This document shows, piece by piece, positions 52,955-61,480 of a stretch of 61,480 bases of DNA. The stretch's first letter is position 1; every line of letters starts with the position of its first letter. The translations under genes and the position numbers were made by a program. Source of the stretch: Virgibacillus_O xinjiangensis (GTDB taxonomy: Bacteria > Bacillota > Bacilli > Bacillales > Amphibacillaceae); contig NZ_JBHRSA010000044.1 of assembly GCF_042643145.1 (NCBI RefSeq), positions 1 to 61,480 on the forward strand, read 5' to 3'. The notes below the pieces were generated by a model. The model was not told where the DNA came from. It was given only the letters and a program-made list of their open reading frames with translations, and did no database searches.

Positions 52955-54058
52955 TTACTGAGCTTTTTCAAGTAATTTTGGTTTGGCAAAAATCATTCGG
53001 CCAGCTGAGGTCTGCAACACACTCGTAATCAGAACTTCAATCGTCTTGCCGATATAATTTCTTCCCTCTTCTACTACAATCATTGTCCCATCATCAAGAT
53101 AAGCAACACCCTGGTTATGTTCCTTCCCATCTTTAATCACTTGGACCACCAGTTCTTCTCCAGGTAATACCACTGGTTTTACTGCATTGGCAAGATCATT
53201 GATATTCAACACAGGCACACCTTGGAGATCACATACCTTATTTAAATTAAAGTCATTGGTAACGACCACACCATCATTCACCTTGGCCAATTTAATCAGT
53301 TTACTGTCCACTTCCGTAATTTCTTCAAAGTCTCCATCATAAATCTCTACATCAACCGGCAGCTCTTTCTGCATTCTATTCAGAACATCGAGCCCTCGTC
53401 GACCCCGATTACGTTTCAATGTATCAGAAGAATCGGCGATATGCTGGAGTTCCCCCAATACAAATTGGGGTATAACAATCGTCCCTTCAAGAAAATGAGT
53501 CTGGCATATGTCCGCGATCCGCCCGTCAATAATAACACTTGTATCCAATATCTTTGGCTTCGGCTTGCCATCCGATTGACTAGTATCTGCGTTCTCAGCA
53601 GGCTTGCGCTTCTCTCTATCTTTGCGATTCTTATTCAAGAGATTGACAAATTCATCCCTCCTGCGAAAGCCAACACGAAAGCCGAAGTAACCAAGCAGCA
53701 TCATGATGAAGAAAGGAAGCACCTGGGAAATGATTTCAATATTAATATCCTGGAGCGGCATATTGACAAAATAAGCGATAACCAAGCCAACAATTAGACC
53801 AACACTTCCAAAAAATAAATCAACGGCTGGCAACTTGATCAACGTATCCTCGACCCATTTCAAAAAACCTACGATATAATCTGCAAGCCAGTACGAAAGA
53901 AGAAAGAATATAATTGCTCCGACGACCATACCTAGATAGGGGGATGCAATCCAGCCTGCTTCTGTAAAATCAAACAGATAAATAATATACGGTATATACA
54001 AAAACCCAATGGTACCACCTAAAACAACAAAAAATAAATGAACAATCCATTTTAGCAC
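52955..54058 (-). CDS. yacL: YacL, membrane protein with PIN and TRAM domains
   Basis: 367 residues from a GTG with AGGAGG 8 nt upstream (two earlier in-frame GTG codons are too close). Four membrane helices (about 5-115), then a PIN nuclease-like domain (LDTSVIIDGRIADICQ, VVVTNDFNLNKV) and a C-terminal TRAM RNA-binding domain (YLDDGTMIVVEEGRNYIGK). Likely a membrane-bound RNase; function not established. Confidence 0.92.
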   Translation of the reverse strand: MLKWIVHLFFVVLGGTIGFLYIPYIIYLFDFTEAGWIASPYLGMVVGAIIFFLLSYWLADYIVGFLKWVEDTLIKLPAVDLFFGSVGLIVGLVIAYFVNMPLQDINIEIISQVLPFFIMMLLGYFGFRVGFRRRDEFVNLLNKNRKDREKRKPAENADTSQSDGKPKPKILDTSVIIDGRIADICQTHFLEGTIVIPQFVLGELQHIADSSDTLKRNRGRRGLDVLNRMQKELPVDVEIYDGDFEEITEVDSKLIKLAKVNDGVVVTNDFNLNKVCDLQGVPVLNINDLANAVKPVVLPGEELVVQVIKDGKEHNQGVAYLDDGTMIVVEEGRNYIGKTIEVLITSVLQTSAGRMIFAKPKLLEKAQ

Positions 54059-54162
54059 CACCGTCACCTCCTAACCTTATTATTACCTTTTCAAACTAAA
54101 AATAACCCTTCCAAAACAAAAAGCCTTCATCCTACCTTATACTGTTTGCGGAGTATGGCTGC

Positions 54163-55536
54163 TTACCGGGAGACACCCAAATCCAGGGCTTCCTGAACTG
54201 TATTGACTCCTACCACTTCTATCCCCTCTGGGACATTCCACCCTTCCAGGTTCTTTGCCGGACAGAAGACACGTTTAAATCCTAGCTTTGCCGCCTCCTG
54301 TACTCTTTGCTCCACCCGCGAGATACGCCTAATTTCTCCTGTCAGTCCAACTTCCCCAATGAAAATATCATCCGGTTTGGTCGGCTGGTCGCGAAAACTG
54401 GAGGCAATACTTACAGCGACAGCCAAGTCAATTGCAGGTTCATCGAGCTTTACACCGCCCGCAACTTTTATATAGGCATCCTGGTTCTGCAGCATCAGTC
54501 CGACTCTTTTTTCCAAAACTGCCATCAATAGAGGAACACGGTTATTGTCTATACCGGTAGCCATTCTGCGTGGGTTTCCGAAGCTAGTTGGAGAGATCAA
54601 TGCCTGTATTTCTACCAGTACAGGTCTGGTGCCTTCCATTGAGGCAACCACTGTGGAACCGGCAGCTCCTTCCGCCCGTTCTTCCAGAAATATTTCAGAA
54701 GGATTCATCACTTCTCGAAGACCCTCTTCCTTCATTTCGAAGATCCCCATTTCATGGGTGCTTCCAAAGCGGTTTTTTACTCCTCGTAAAATCCGATACG
54801 TATGATGCCGTTCCCCCTCAAAGTAAAGCACCGCATCCACCATATGCTCCAAGAGTCTAGGGCCTGCTATAGCGCCTTCTTTCGTTACATGTCCGACAAT
54901 AAATATGGGAACCCCGCTTGTCTTGGCAATTTTCATCAGTTCACTTGTCGTTTCTCGAACTTGAGACACACTGCCCGGAGCGCTGGAAACTTCCTCCCTG
55001 AATATTGTCTGTATGGAATCGATGACAACCAAGGAGGGTTTTATTTCCTCAATCTGCCTTGATATATCATATAAGTTCGTCTCCGAGAGAACATACAGCA
55101 AATCTGCTTTTACGCCTAGGCGGTCAGCTCGAAGCTTTGTCTGCCTCGTAGATTCCTCACCGGATATGTAAAGAACAGGCAGCCCTTTCCCAGCCAGTTG
55201 GGAGGAGATCTGTAATAGTAATGTAGATTTCCCTATCCCTGGGTCACCACCAATCAAAACAAGAGACCCTGGTACAATTCCCCCGCCAAGTACGCGGTTC
55301 AGCTCTTTCATATTGGTCGTCATTCTAGGTTCTTCGCGAGATTCTATTGATGTTATGCTTTCAGGTTTGGCAGAAGTAGACCTGATTCCACCGGAATAGC
55401 GCTGCTGGTTGGCAGCTGCCGCTTCCATTTCCTCCGCCATTGTATTCCACTGGTTACAGCCGGGACATTTGCCCATCCACTTTGCGGACTCATAGCCGCA
55501 TTCCTGACATACATATTTTGTTTTCCTTTTTGCCAA
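54163..55536 (-). CDS. radA: DNA repair protein RadA
   Basis: 457 residues: N-terminal zinc finger (CQEC, CPGC), Walker A GGDPGIGKSTLL, the RadA-specific KNRFG motif (GVKNRFGSTHE) and a C-terminal Lon-like domain. It promotes branch migration in recombination. Start is TTG. In most Bacillus disA follows; here yacL does. Confidence 0.97.
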   Translation of the reverse strand: MAKRKTKYVCQECGYESAKWMGKCPGCNQWNTMAEEMEAAAANQQRYSGGIRSTSAKPESITSIESREEPRMTTNMKELNRVLGGGIVPGSLVLIGGDPGIGKSTLLLQISSQLAGKGLPVLYISGEESTRQTKLRADRLGVKADLLYVLSETNLYDISRQIEEIKPSLVVIDSIQTIFREEVSSAPGSVSQVRETTSELMKIAKTSGVPIFIVGHVTKEGAIAGPRLLEHMVDAVLYFEGERHHTYRILRGVKNRFGSTHEMGIFEMKEEGLREVMNPSEIFLEERAEGAAGSTVVASMEGTRPVLVEIQALISPTSFGNPRRMATGIDNNRVPLLMAVLEKRVGLMLQNQDAYIKVAGGVKLDEPAIDLAVAVSIASSFRDQPTKPDDIFIGEVGLTGEIRRISRVEQRVQEAAKLGFKRVFCPAKNLEGWNVPEGIEVVGVNTVQEALDLGVSR

Positions 55537-55676
55537 AGAACTCTATCCTTTCTTACTAACTATAGTATAAAACAAATTCGCATCCTTACAGGTTACAGCT
55601 TCCTATCAATTTATGAGGTTTTTCCCACAAGCATGCCACATTTTCCTATATTTTTACGTAAAACCCTATTTAGGGG

Positions 55677-55706
55677 AAAAGCCAGAAGACAATGCTTCCG
55701 GCTTTT
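55677..55706 (-). terminator. terminator of the ctsR operon after clpC
   Basis: AAAAGCCGGAAG-type stem with one mismatch and flanking A and T runs, 12 nt past clpC. It separates clpC from radA, which in B. subtilis is read through. Confidence 0.85.
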
Positions 55707-55717
55707 CCTGATGTCAT

Positions 55718-58147
55718 CTATGGGAGGAGGATGAAGTCTCCTTTGTTATTGAGTCCAACTTTCACTTTCTCACCTTTGCTGATGTTTTCCTTGAGAAGTT
55801 CTTCTGATAACAGGTCTTCAATATTCTTTTGAATGGACCTGCGCAATGGTCGAGCCCCGTACTCTGGATCGAAACCTTCATTTGCAATTTTTTCAATTGC
55901 CTTATCGGTTAGAGAAAATTCAATTTCTTGCTCCTTGAGGCGATTGCGCAGCTGCTCTACCATCAAGGTGACAATATCTTTCATATGCTTTTTCTCTAAT
56001 GAATGGAAGACAATGGTTTCATCAATCCGGTTGAGGAACTCCGGACGAAATGCTTTCTTCATCTCATCCATCACTTTAGACTTCATATCTTTATAATCCT
56101 GATTCTCATCCTGCAAGTTGAAGCCTACATGCTTATTACGGCGCAATTCACTTGCCCCTACGTTGGAAGTCATGATCAGTACGGTATTGCGGAAATCTAC
56201 CAACCGGCCTTTTGAATCAGTGAGACGTCCATCTTCCAGTACCTGCAACAGTATATTGAACACTTCAGGATGGGCTTTTTCAATTTCATCAAGCAGGACA
56301 ACAGAATATGGTTTTGTCCTCACCTTTTCCGTCAGTTGGCCTCCTTCGTCATAGCCCACATACCCCGGTGGCGAACCTACCAGGCGGGACGTCGAATGCT
56401 TTTCCATATACTCAGACATGTCAATTCGGATCATGGCGTCTTCCTCACCAAACATACTCTCTGCTAAAGCACGGGCAAGTTCTGTCTTACCTACGCCGGT
56501 AGGGCCCAGAAAGATAAATGAACCGATCGGACGTTTCGGGTCTTTCAAGCCAGCACGAGCACGGCGTATGGCTTTTGAAATTGCATTCACTGCTTCTTCT
56601 TGGCCTATCACACGACTGTGCAAGGTATCTTCCATATGAAGCAGGCGCTCACTTTCATCCTTGGTCAGACGAGAAACCGGTACACCTGTCCAAATGGACA
56701 CGACACTGGCTATATCTTCTACGGTTACTTCAGAAGCTATCTGCCCCTGTTTTTCTTTCCATTGTTTCTTTGTTTCCTCCAACTCTTCACGAAGCCGTTG
56801 TTCGGAATCCCTGAGAGAAGCGGCTTTTTCAAACTCCTGACTTTGTACGGCTGCATCCTTTTCCTTCCGTACTTCTTCCAGCTTCTGTTCCAATTCTTTC
56901 AGATTAGGTGGAACAGTATAGGAGCGGAGGCGCACTTTCGATCCTGCCTCATCAATCAAGTCAATTGCTTTATCTGGCAGGAACCTGTCCGTAATATAGC
57001 GGTTGGAAAGGTGTGCCGCAGCCTCAATTGCTTCATCTGTAACAGTTACACGGTGGTGGGCTTCATATCGGTCTCTCAGCCCATTTAAAATCTGTATGGT
57101 TTCCTCCAAGGTAGGTTCATCCACTTGGATTGGCTGGAACCTCCGTTCGAGGGCCGCATCTTTTTCAATGTACTTGCGGTATTCATCCAAAGTTGTTGCC
57201 CCGATGCATTGTAATTCACCCCTGGCAAGAGAAGGTTTGAGGATGTTGGACGCATCGATGGCACCTTCAGCACCTCCGGCTCCAATCAGGGTATGGAGTT
57301 CATCAATGAATAAGATGATATTGCCTGCTTGGCGGATTTCCTCCATGACCTTCTTCAGGCGATCCTCAAATTCACCACGGTATTTCGTGCCCGCTACTAC
57401 TGTTCCCATATCAAGTGTCATGACACGTTTATCACGCAGAATTTCCGGCACTTCATTATCGACAATCTGCTGTGCAAGGCCTTCTGCTACAGCTGTTTTA
57501 CCGACACCAGGTTCGCCTACAAGGACCGGATTGTTTTTAGTTCGGCGGCTTAACACCTGAATAACACGTTCAATTTCCTTCGTCCTACCGATGACCGGGT
57601 CGATTTTTCCTTCTTTCGCGATGACAGTCAAGTCCCTCGCCAAAGAATCAAGAGTAGGAGTGCTTGCATTGGACTGCTGTCCGTTCCTTCCCTGTCGACC
57701 GCTTTGTGACTCATTGCTTCCTAAGAGCTGGAGTACCTGCTGCCTTGCTTTGTTCAAGCTGACACCCAAGTTGTTCAGTACCCGGGCAGCAACGCCTTCA
57801 CCTTCACGAATGAGCCCAAGGAGGATATGTTCGGTTCCTACGTAGGAGTGCCCCAGCTTCCTTGCCTCATCTTGTGACAGTTCCACCACTTTTTTTGCCC
57901 TTGGTGTATAGTGGATCGATTGCATCGGTTGTTTACCGACACCAATCAATTCTTCTACCTGCTCCTGGATATTGGACACTTCCACACCCAAGGATTGCAA
58001 AGCTTTTGCCGCAATGCCTTCCCCTTCACGGACTAGGCCTAAGAGAATATGTTCGGTTCCTATGTTGTTATGACCTAACCTTACTGCTTCCTCTTGTGAT
58101 AGAGCTAATACCTTTTGTGCCCTTTCCGTAAATCGTCCAAACATCAT
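55718..58147 (-). CDS. clpC: ClpC, AAA+ unfoldase of the ClpCP protease
   Basis: 809 residues. Two N-domain repeats (GHNNIGTEHILLGLVREGEG, GHSYVGTEHILLGLIREGEG cited as pair), D1 Walker A GEPGVGKTAV, UVR-type middle domain (EFEKAASLRDSEQ), D2 Walker A GPTGVGKTEL. It unfolds proteins, including McsB-phosphorylated ones, for ClpP. Last gene of the ctsR operon. Confidence 0.99.
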   Translation of the reverse strand: MMFGRFTERAQKVLALSQEEAVRLGHNNIGTEHILLGLVREGEGIAAKALQSLGVEVSNIQEQVEELIGVGKQPMQSIHYTPRAKKVVELSQDEARKLGHSYVGTEHILLGLIREGEGVAARVLNNLGVSLNKARQQVLQLLGSNESQSGRQGRNGQQSNASTPTLDSLARDLTVIAKEGKIDPVIGRTKEIERVIQVLSRRTKNNPVLVGEPGVGKTAVAEGLAQQIVDNEVPEILRDKRVMTLDMGTVVAGTKYRGEFEDRLKKVMEEIRQAGNIILFIDELHTLIGAGGAEGAIDASNILKPSLARGELQCIGATTLDEYRKYIEKDAALERRFQPIQVDEPTLEETIQILNGLRDRYEAHHRVTVTDEAIEAAAHLSNRYITDRFLPDKAIDLIDEAGSKVRLRSYTVPPNLKELEQKLEEVRKEKDAAVQSQEFEKAASLRDSEQRLREELEETKKQWKEKQGQIASEVTVEDIASVVSIWTGVPVSRLTKDESERLLHMEDTLHSRVIGQEEAVNAISKAIRRARAGLKDPKRPIGSFIFLGPTGVGKTELARALAESMFGEEDAMIRIDMSEYMEKHSTSRLVGSPPGYVGYDEGGQLTEKVRTKPYSVVLLDEIEKAHPEVFNILLQVLEDGRLTDSKGRLVDFRNTVLIMTSNVGASELRRNKHVGFNLQDENQDYKDMKSKVMDEMKKAFRPEFLNRIDETIVFHSLEKKHMKDIVTLMVEQLRNRLKEQEIEFSLTDKAIEKIANEGFDPEYGARPLRRSIQKNIEDLLSEELLKENISKGEKVKVGLNNKGDFILLP

Positions 58148-58164
58148 ATAAAATTTCCTCCCAT

Positions 58165-59229
58165 CTACTTTTCTAATTGCAGTCTTTCACGGATCAACGA
58201 AGCTCTCAGCACATCGCGTTCACTGGCAGAAAGTTTCCGTTCTGCATACTGCTGCAGGAAACCAGGCTGGGTAAGGATGACCAGTTCATTCAGTATATTT
58301 CTGGACACGTTGTTTATAAGACCTAAATCAATTCCCAGCCGTACATTTGATAAGCGGTTGGCTGCTTCTTTGGATTCCATGATTCTGCTATATTCAAGGA
58401 CCCCATATGAACGGAAGATGCGATCTTCCAACTCGGTGCTGGACTGCTCCATCAATCTGGAGCGGGCATTCCTTTCATGTGTTATCAATTGTTTCACAAC
58501 ACTCTGTAAATCTCCAACAATATCTTCCTCTGTTTTGCCCAATGTAATTTGATTAGAAATCTGGAAAAGGTTTCCTAATGCTTCACTGCCCTCTCCGTAA
58601 ATCCCCCGGACCACCAGTCCAAGTTGATTGATTGCAGGAGTCATGCGATTCAGCTGCTTAGTAATGGCCAAAGCAGGAAGGTGCATCATCACCGAAGCCC
58701 TCATCCCTGTACCTACATTGGTGGGACAGCTGGTCAGATATCCCCTTGTTTCATCATAGGCGTAATCAATCTTCTCTTCTAGCCAATCATCCAGAGAAAA
58801 TGCTTTTTCCAAGGCTTCAGGCAACTGAAACCCAGGGAAATAAACCTGGAGGCGAATATGGTCTTCTTCATTTACCATCAAGGAAACCTGTTCATTTTCA
58901 GAAATGAGTGCAGCAGCTTCTTGAGTATTTTCGACCAAATGAGGACTGACCAAATGCTTTTCAACCAACACCCTCTTTTGGATGGAGCTTAAGTCTTCCA
59001 TAGAAATAAACGAAAAGTTTTCGTAATCCTCAAAAGACTGCTCATCATACTCCTCCCTGAAGAACTCATGGATTTCCTCCAGCTTTTTTTGATCGGCCAG
59101 GATTGGATAGGCTGCATTCGAAAAGTTTCTTGCCAACCGAATACGACTGCTTAATACAATGTCACTGTCAGGCCCACTTTCCCTCATCCATGGGCTTATT
59201 GCTTGTTTCATGAAATCCTCCAGTGCCAT
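58165..59229 (-). CDS. mcsB: protein arginine kinase McsB
   Basis: 354 residues, phosphagen-kinase fold: SSRIRLARNF near the N-terminus, NEEDHIRLQ, and CPTNVGTGMRASVM. It phosphorylates arginines in CtsR and in misfolded proteins, marking them for ClpCP. Start overlaps the mcsA stop by one base. Confidence 0.97.
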   Translation of the reverse strand: MALEDFMKQAISPWMRESGPDSDIVLSSRIRLARNFSNAAYPILADQKKLEEIHEFFREEYDEQSFEDYENFSFISMEDLSSIQKRVLVEKHLVSPHLVENTQEAAALISENEQVSLMVNEEDHIRLQVYFPGFQLPEALEKAFSLDDWLEEKIDYAYDETRGYLTSCPTNVGTGMRASVMMHLPALAITKQLNRMTPAINQLGLVVRGIYGEGSEALGNLFQISNQITLGKTEEDIVGDLQSVVKQLITHERNARSRLMEQSSTELEDRIFRSYGVLEYSRIMESKEAANRLSNVRLGIDLGLINNVSRNILNELVILTQPGFLQQYAERKLSASERDVLRASLIRERLQLEK

Positions 59230-59777
59230 CAGTTGCCCTCACCTGCTTCCCTGTCATCCTTGTCACTTTGTAGAGCCCTGATTTGGTCCCTGACTTTCGC
59301 TGCTTCTTCAAAAGCTTCTTCCTCTATCAGGTGTTTCAATTGTTCTCTATAATTTTCCAGCTGCTTCTTCTTATTCAAATCACCGCCCTGGCGCTTTGGT
59401 ATCTTTCCGGAATGTTGGGTGTTGCCGGAATGTACCCGCCTGAATATCGGGTCAAGTCTGGAAGAAAATGTTTTATAACAAGAAGCACAACCAAACTTGC
59501 CAACACGTTGAAACTCTGAAAAAGTCATCCCGCATCCAGGACATTGAAATTCCTGTGATTGCTGATAAGGCTGGCCTTTTTGTGCTCCTAAAACACCGGG
59601 GTCGAAATTAAACAACCCGGAAAGAAGGTTTTGAAGGGAATATCCTTCCTCTGAAGAATTCATATAGCCCATTTCCTTCGCACAGACACCACATACATGC
59701 ACAGTGGTCTTGCTTCCATTGATTACCTTTGTGAGATGAAGGGTGGCAGGCCGTTTATGACATTCTTGACATTCCAT
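59229..59777 (-). CDS. mcsA: McsA, activator of McsB
   Basis: 182 residues: two zinc-binding modules (CQEC with CGVC; CPGC with CASC) and a C-terminal UVR motif (HLIEEEAFEEAAKVRDQIRAL cited in part). It binds and stimulates McsB. 14 nt after ctsR. Confidence 0.96.
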   Translation of the reverse strand: MECQECHKRPATLHLTKVINGSKTTVHVCGVCAKEMGYMNSSEEGYSLQNLLSGLFNFDPGVLGAQKGQPYQQSQEFQCPGCGMTFSEFQRVGKFGCASCYKTFSSRLDPIFRRVHSGNTQHSGKIPKRQGGDLNKKKQLENYREQLKHLIEEEAFEEAAKVRDQIRALQSDKDDREAGEGN

Positions 59778-59791
59778 GCTTTTTAGCCTCC

Positions 59792-60259
59792 TTACTTATT
59801 CAGGTATTTTAAAGTGGAGAGCATTGAAGTTAGAACACGCGCTCGTATTTCGTCGCGCATAGGTAGTTGGAAAGCTAATGTAGTACGGTCCACTGCGCTC
59901 ATAATCAGTTTTGCTTCCCGCTCCGTCACCAGCTTTTCCTCCATCAGCCGATCCATTATGTCAGCTGCAGCCTGCTGGGTAACAGACGGGTTGATCATTT
60001 CAATAACCTCATCGATAAGTTCCGATTTATCTTGATGAATGACACGCATGATTCGGATATAACCGCCACCGCCACGTTTACTCTCTACTATATACCCTTT
60101 TTCCACTGTAAAACGCGTCTTAATCACATAATTAATTTGCGAGGGGACACACTGGAATTGATCCGCAATCTCGCTGCGCTTGATCTCGATGACATTTTGC
60201 CCTTCTGTCTGTAATATTTTTTTGAGATACTGTTCAATCACATCAGAAATATTACTCAC
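59792..60259 (-). CDS. ctsR: CtsR, heat-shock repressor
   Basis: 155 residues; winged helix-turn-helix at about 25-70 with the glycine-rich wing SKRGGGGYIRI, the McsB-target arginine region. It represses clp and ctsR operons. The GTG start has AAGGAGG upstream. Confidence 0.97.
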   Translation of the reverse strand: MSNISDVIEQYLKKILQTEGQNVIEIKRSEIADQFQCVPSQINYVIKTRFTVEKGYIVESKRGGGGYIRIMRVIHQDKSELIDEVIEMINPSVTQQAAADIMDRLMEEKLVTEREAKLIMSAVDRTTLAFQLPMRDEIRARVLTSMLSTLKYLNK

Positions 60260-60290
60260 CGGCGCCCCACCTCCTTGCTGTCTTTTTGAC

Positions 60291-60343
60291 TTTGACTATC
60301 TTTGACTATACTCTTATTATACGGTAAAAAAAACATCTTGCAA
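60291..60343 (-). promoter_or_regulatory. ctsR operon promoter with CtsR operator
   Basis: On the minus strand TTGCAA (60338-60343), 16 nt, TATAAT (60316-60321). Directly after it come two direct heptads AGTCAAA (60301-60307 and 60291-60297) spaced by 3 nt, the CtsR-binding pattern. A further GTCAAA half follows at 60285-60290. Binding would block transcription start, giving autoregulation. Confidence 0.9.
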
Positions 60344-60394
60344 ATACTATGTATTCTGTTTAAGTATAGTCTAGACAAAAAGTAGATAGAAAAA

Positions 60395-60421
60395 ACCTTA
60401 CAACAATGATTTGTGTAAGGT
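60395..60421 (-). terminator. terminator of mgtC-like gene
   Basis: ACCTTACA and TGTAAGGT stem followed on the minus strand by T residues, 27 nt past the stop. It isolates the gene from the ctsR promoter. Confidence 0.82.
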
Positions 60422-60447
60422 CTTAGGAGGTGATGCGTCCATTATGT

Positions 60448-61134
60448 CTACTTAAGTTCAGAAATATTTCTAACTTCATTTACTTGTGATACCTCTTCAA
60501 AGAGGGCAATTCTCTCCATATCTTTCATACGATCTGTCTTGATGAATATCTTTCTAAGATTATGCTCCGCTTTAATAATTTCCACGTTTTGGATGTTCAG
60601 CTTATAGTTCTCCAATATAGTGATCACATCGCTGATTTCCAAGTCAGATAAAGCTACTATCTCTACTATATTTGTGGAATGCCCTTTTGTGAACATTCTT
60701 TCCAAATTATTTAGAAAGACAAGGCTGATAAGAATAATTAACGTTGTAAATAAAGCTGGACCATACATACCTGCCCCTACCACTAGTCCTATTCCAGCGA
60801 CTGCCCAAATAGAAGCAGCTGTAGTTAATCCACGGATGGTACCGCCATATACAATAATTGTCCCTGCCCCAAGAAAGCCAATTCCACTGATTACATAAGA
60901 AGGTATTCTTGCCGGGTCAAATCGTACATTATCATACTGCCGCATAAATTCTTCAAATCCAAAAACAGATAACAACATCATCAGACAGGCGCCTACTCCT
61001 ACAAGTATATGGGTACGGAAACCGGCAGAATGGTTATTCAATTCTCTTTCAAAACCGATGATTCCTGACAATACCAAGGCTATCAGCAATCGAATGACCA
61101 TGATGTCTAAATCCTCTTGGAATATTTCATTCAT
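60448..61134 (-). CDS. MgtC/SapB-family membrane protein
   Basis: 228 residues from ATG at 61134 (in-frame GTG codons upstream are too close to the mapped promoter). About five membrane helices with the family signature GFERELNNHSAGFRTHILVG and GIGFLGAGTI, GLTTAASIWAVAGIG; C-terminal ACT-like domain (about 150-228). MgtC proteins affect Mg2+ limitation responses or modulate F-type ATP synthase; the substrate here is unknown. It has its own promoter and terminator and looks inserted between rRNA and ctsR. Confidence 0.9.
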   Translation of the reverse strand: MNEIFQEDLDIMVIRLLIALVLSGIIGFERELNNHSAGFRTHILVGVGACLMMLLSVFGFEEFMRQYDNVRFDPARIPSYVISGIGFLGAGTIIVYGGTIRGLTTAASIWAVAGIGLVVGAGMYGPALFTTLIILISLVFLNNLERMFTKGHSTNIVEIVALSDLEISDVITILENYKLNIQNVEIIKAEHNLRKIFIKTDRMKDMERIALFEEVSQVNEVRNISELK

Positions 61135-61177
61135 TATAGTTTCCAATCTCCGCACCACCTTTTTTACTATTATATGA

Positions 61178-61207
61178 ATTATAAAACAGTATTTTCATTT
61201 ATACCAA
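61178..61207 (-). promoter_or_regulatory. promoter of mgtC-like gene
   Basis: On the minus strand TTGGTA (61202-61207), 18 nt, TATAAT (61178-61183). The likely transcript start supports the ATG at 61134. Confidence 0.65.
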
Positions 61208-61373
61208 TATATGCACTCCATCAAAAAGTAGGCTGATTTCTCATAATGTCTAAGAAATTGTGGAACAACAGCATGCTTCAAAACTGAAACGTATACTGAC
61301 TCACTTGTCAGCAATGGACTAGTATTCGGATGCAAATATCCTTCTATCTTAGGAAATATTAACACCTAAAATA

Positions 61374-61406
61374 AAAAGCTAAGATACTTTAGTATCTTAG
61401 CTTTTT
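61374..61406 (-). terminator. terminator of the rRNA operon
   Basis: AAAAGCTAAGATACT and AGTATCTTAGCTTTTT form a perfect stem 7 nt beyond the 5S rRNA end. Confidence 0.95.
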
Positions 61407-61413
61407 AACTCTA

Positions 61414-61480
61414 TGCCTGGCAGCGTCCTACTCTCGCAGGGACAAAGTCCCAACTACCATCGGCGCTGGAGAGCTTAACT
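61414..61480 (-). rRNA. rrf: 5S ribosomal RNA, 3' part
   Basis: The minus strand carries the last 67 nt or so of a 5S rRNA, with AGTTAAGCTCTCCAGCGCC, GGTAGTTGGGAC, GCGAGAGTAGGACG and the terminal CTGCCAGGCA. The 5' part lies outside the window. It shows that an rRNA operon reads into this region from the right. Confidence 0.97.

Overview
The window is a chromosomal segment from an endospore-forming Bacillaceae bacterium. Gene order, protein sequences and sporulation genes (gerD, kbaA, pdaB, cwlD, sigH) match the Bacillus-type rrn-ctsR-rpoBC-S10/spc/alpha-cwlD-gerD-rrn region near the origin. I cannot fix the genus. No phage, IS element, CRISPR array or tRNA gene was seen. Nearly every gene is on the minus strand, so biological order runs from right to left.

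Right end to about 46 kb: the 3' half of a 5S rRNA and its terminator, an MgtC-family membrane protein gene, then the CtsR heat-shock operon (ctsR-mcsA-mcsB-clpC) under a promoter with a CtsR heptad pair. radA, yacL and gltX follow. A cysteine-type T-box precedes cysE-cysS-mrnC-rlmB-rae1. sigH has its own promoter and is followed by rpmG (L33) and secE.

45.8 to 29 kb: nusG, rplK, rplA, an L10 leader with rplJ-rplL, an RsmC-like methyltransferase gene, rpoB, rpoC, rplGB, rpsL, rpsG, fusA and tuf. Sigma-A-type promoters are readable before rplK, rplJ, rpoB, rplGB and tuf. Several intercistronic hairpins look like attenuators.

29 to 9.9 kb: tandem promoters start the S10-spc-alpha cluster (rpsJ to rplQ, including secY, adk, infA and rpmJ). 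The energizing cassette of an ECF vitamin/metal transporter (ecfA1-ecfA2-ecfT), truA, and an L13-leader-controlled rplM-rpsI follow.

9.8 to 1 kb is the more accessory end. It holds a Yip1 + HlyD-adaptor gene pair with no ABC partner, a YihY/BrkB membrane protein gene, and a YtxG/YtxH-like (DUF948) cluster with matched sigma-B-like promoters. Then come the sporulation/germination genes cwlD (sigma-E-like promoter), salA, gerD (sigma-G-like promoter), kbaA and pdaB, and a small conserved gene. The window ends in the promoter and boxA leader of another rRNA operon in the same orientation.

The most notable points are genes missing from a very conserved order (disA, ispD-ispF and map), the DUF948 stress-type cluster, the orphan YknWX-like pair, an Asn in place of the expected catalytic Asp in PdaB, and attenuator-like hairpins around rpoB and rpoC. 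I found no clear evidence of a wholly new system. The DUF948/YihY cluster and the Yip1-HlyD pair are the best candidates for uncharacterised biology.
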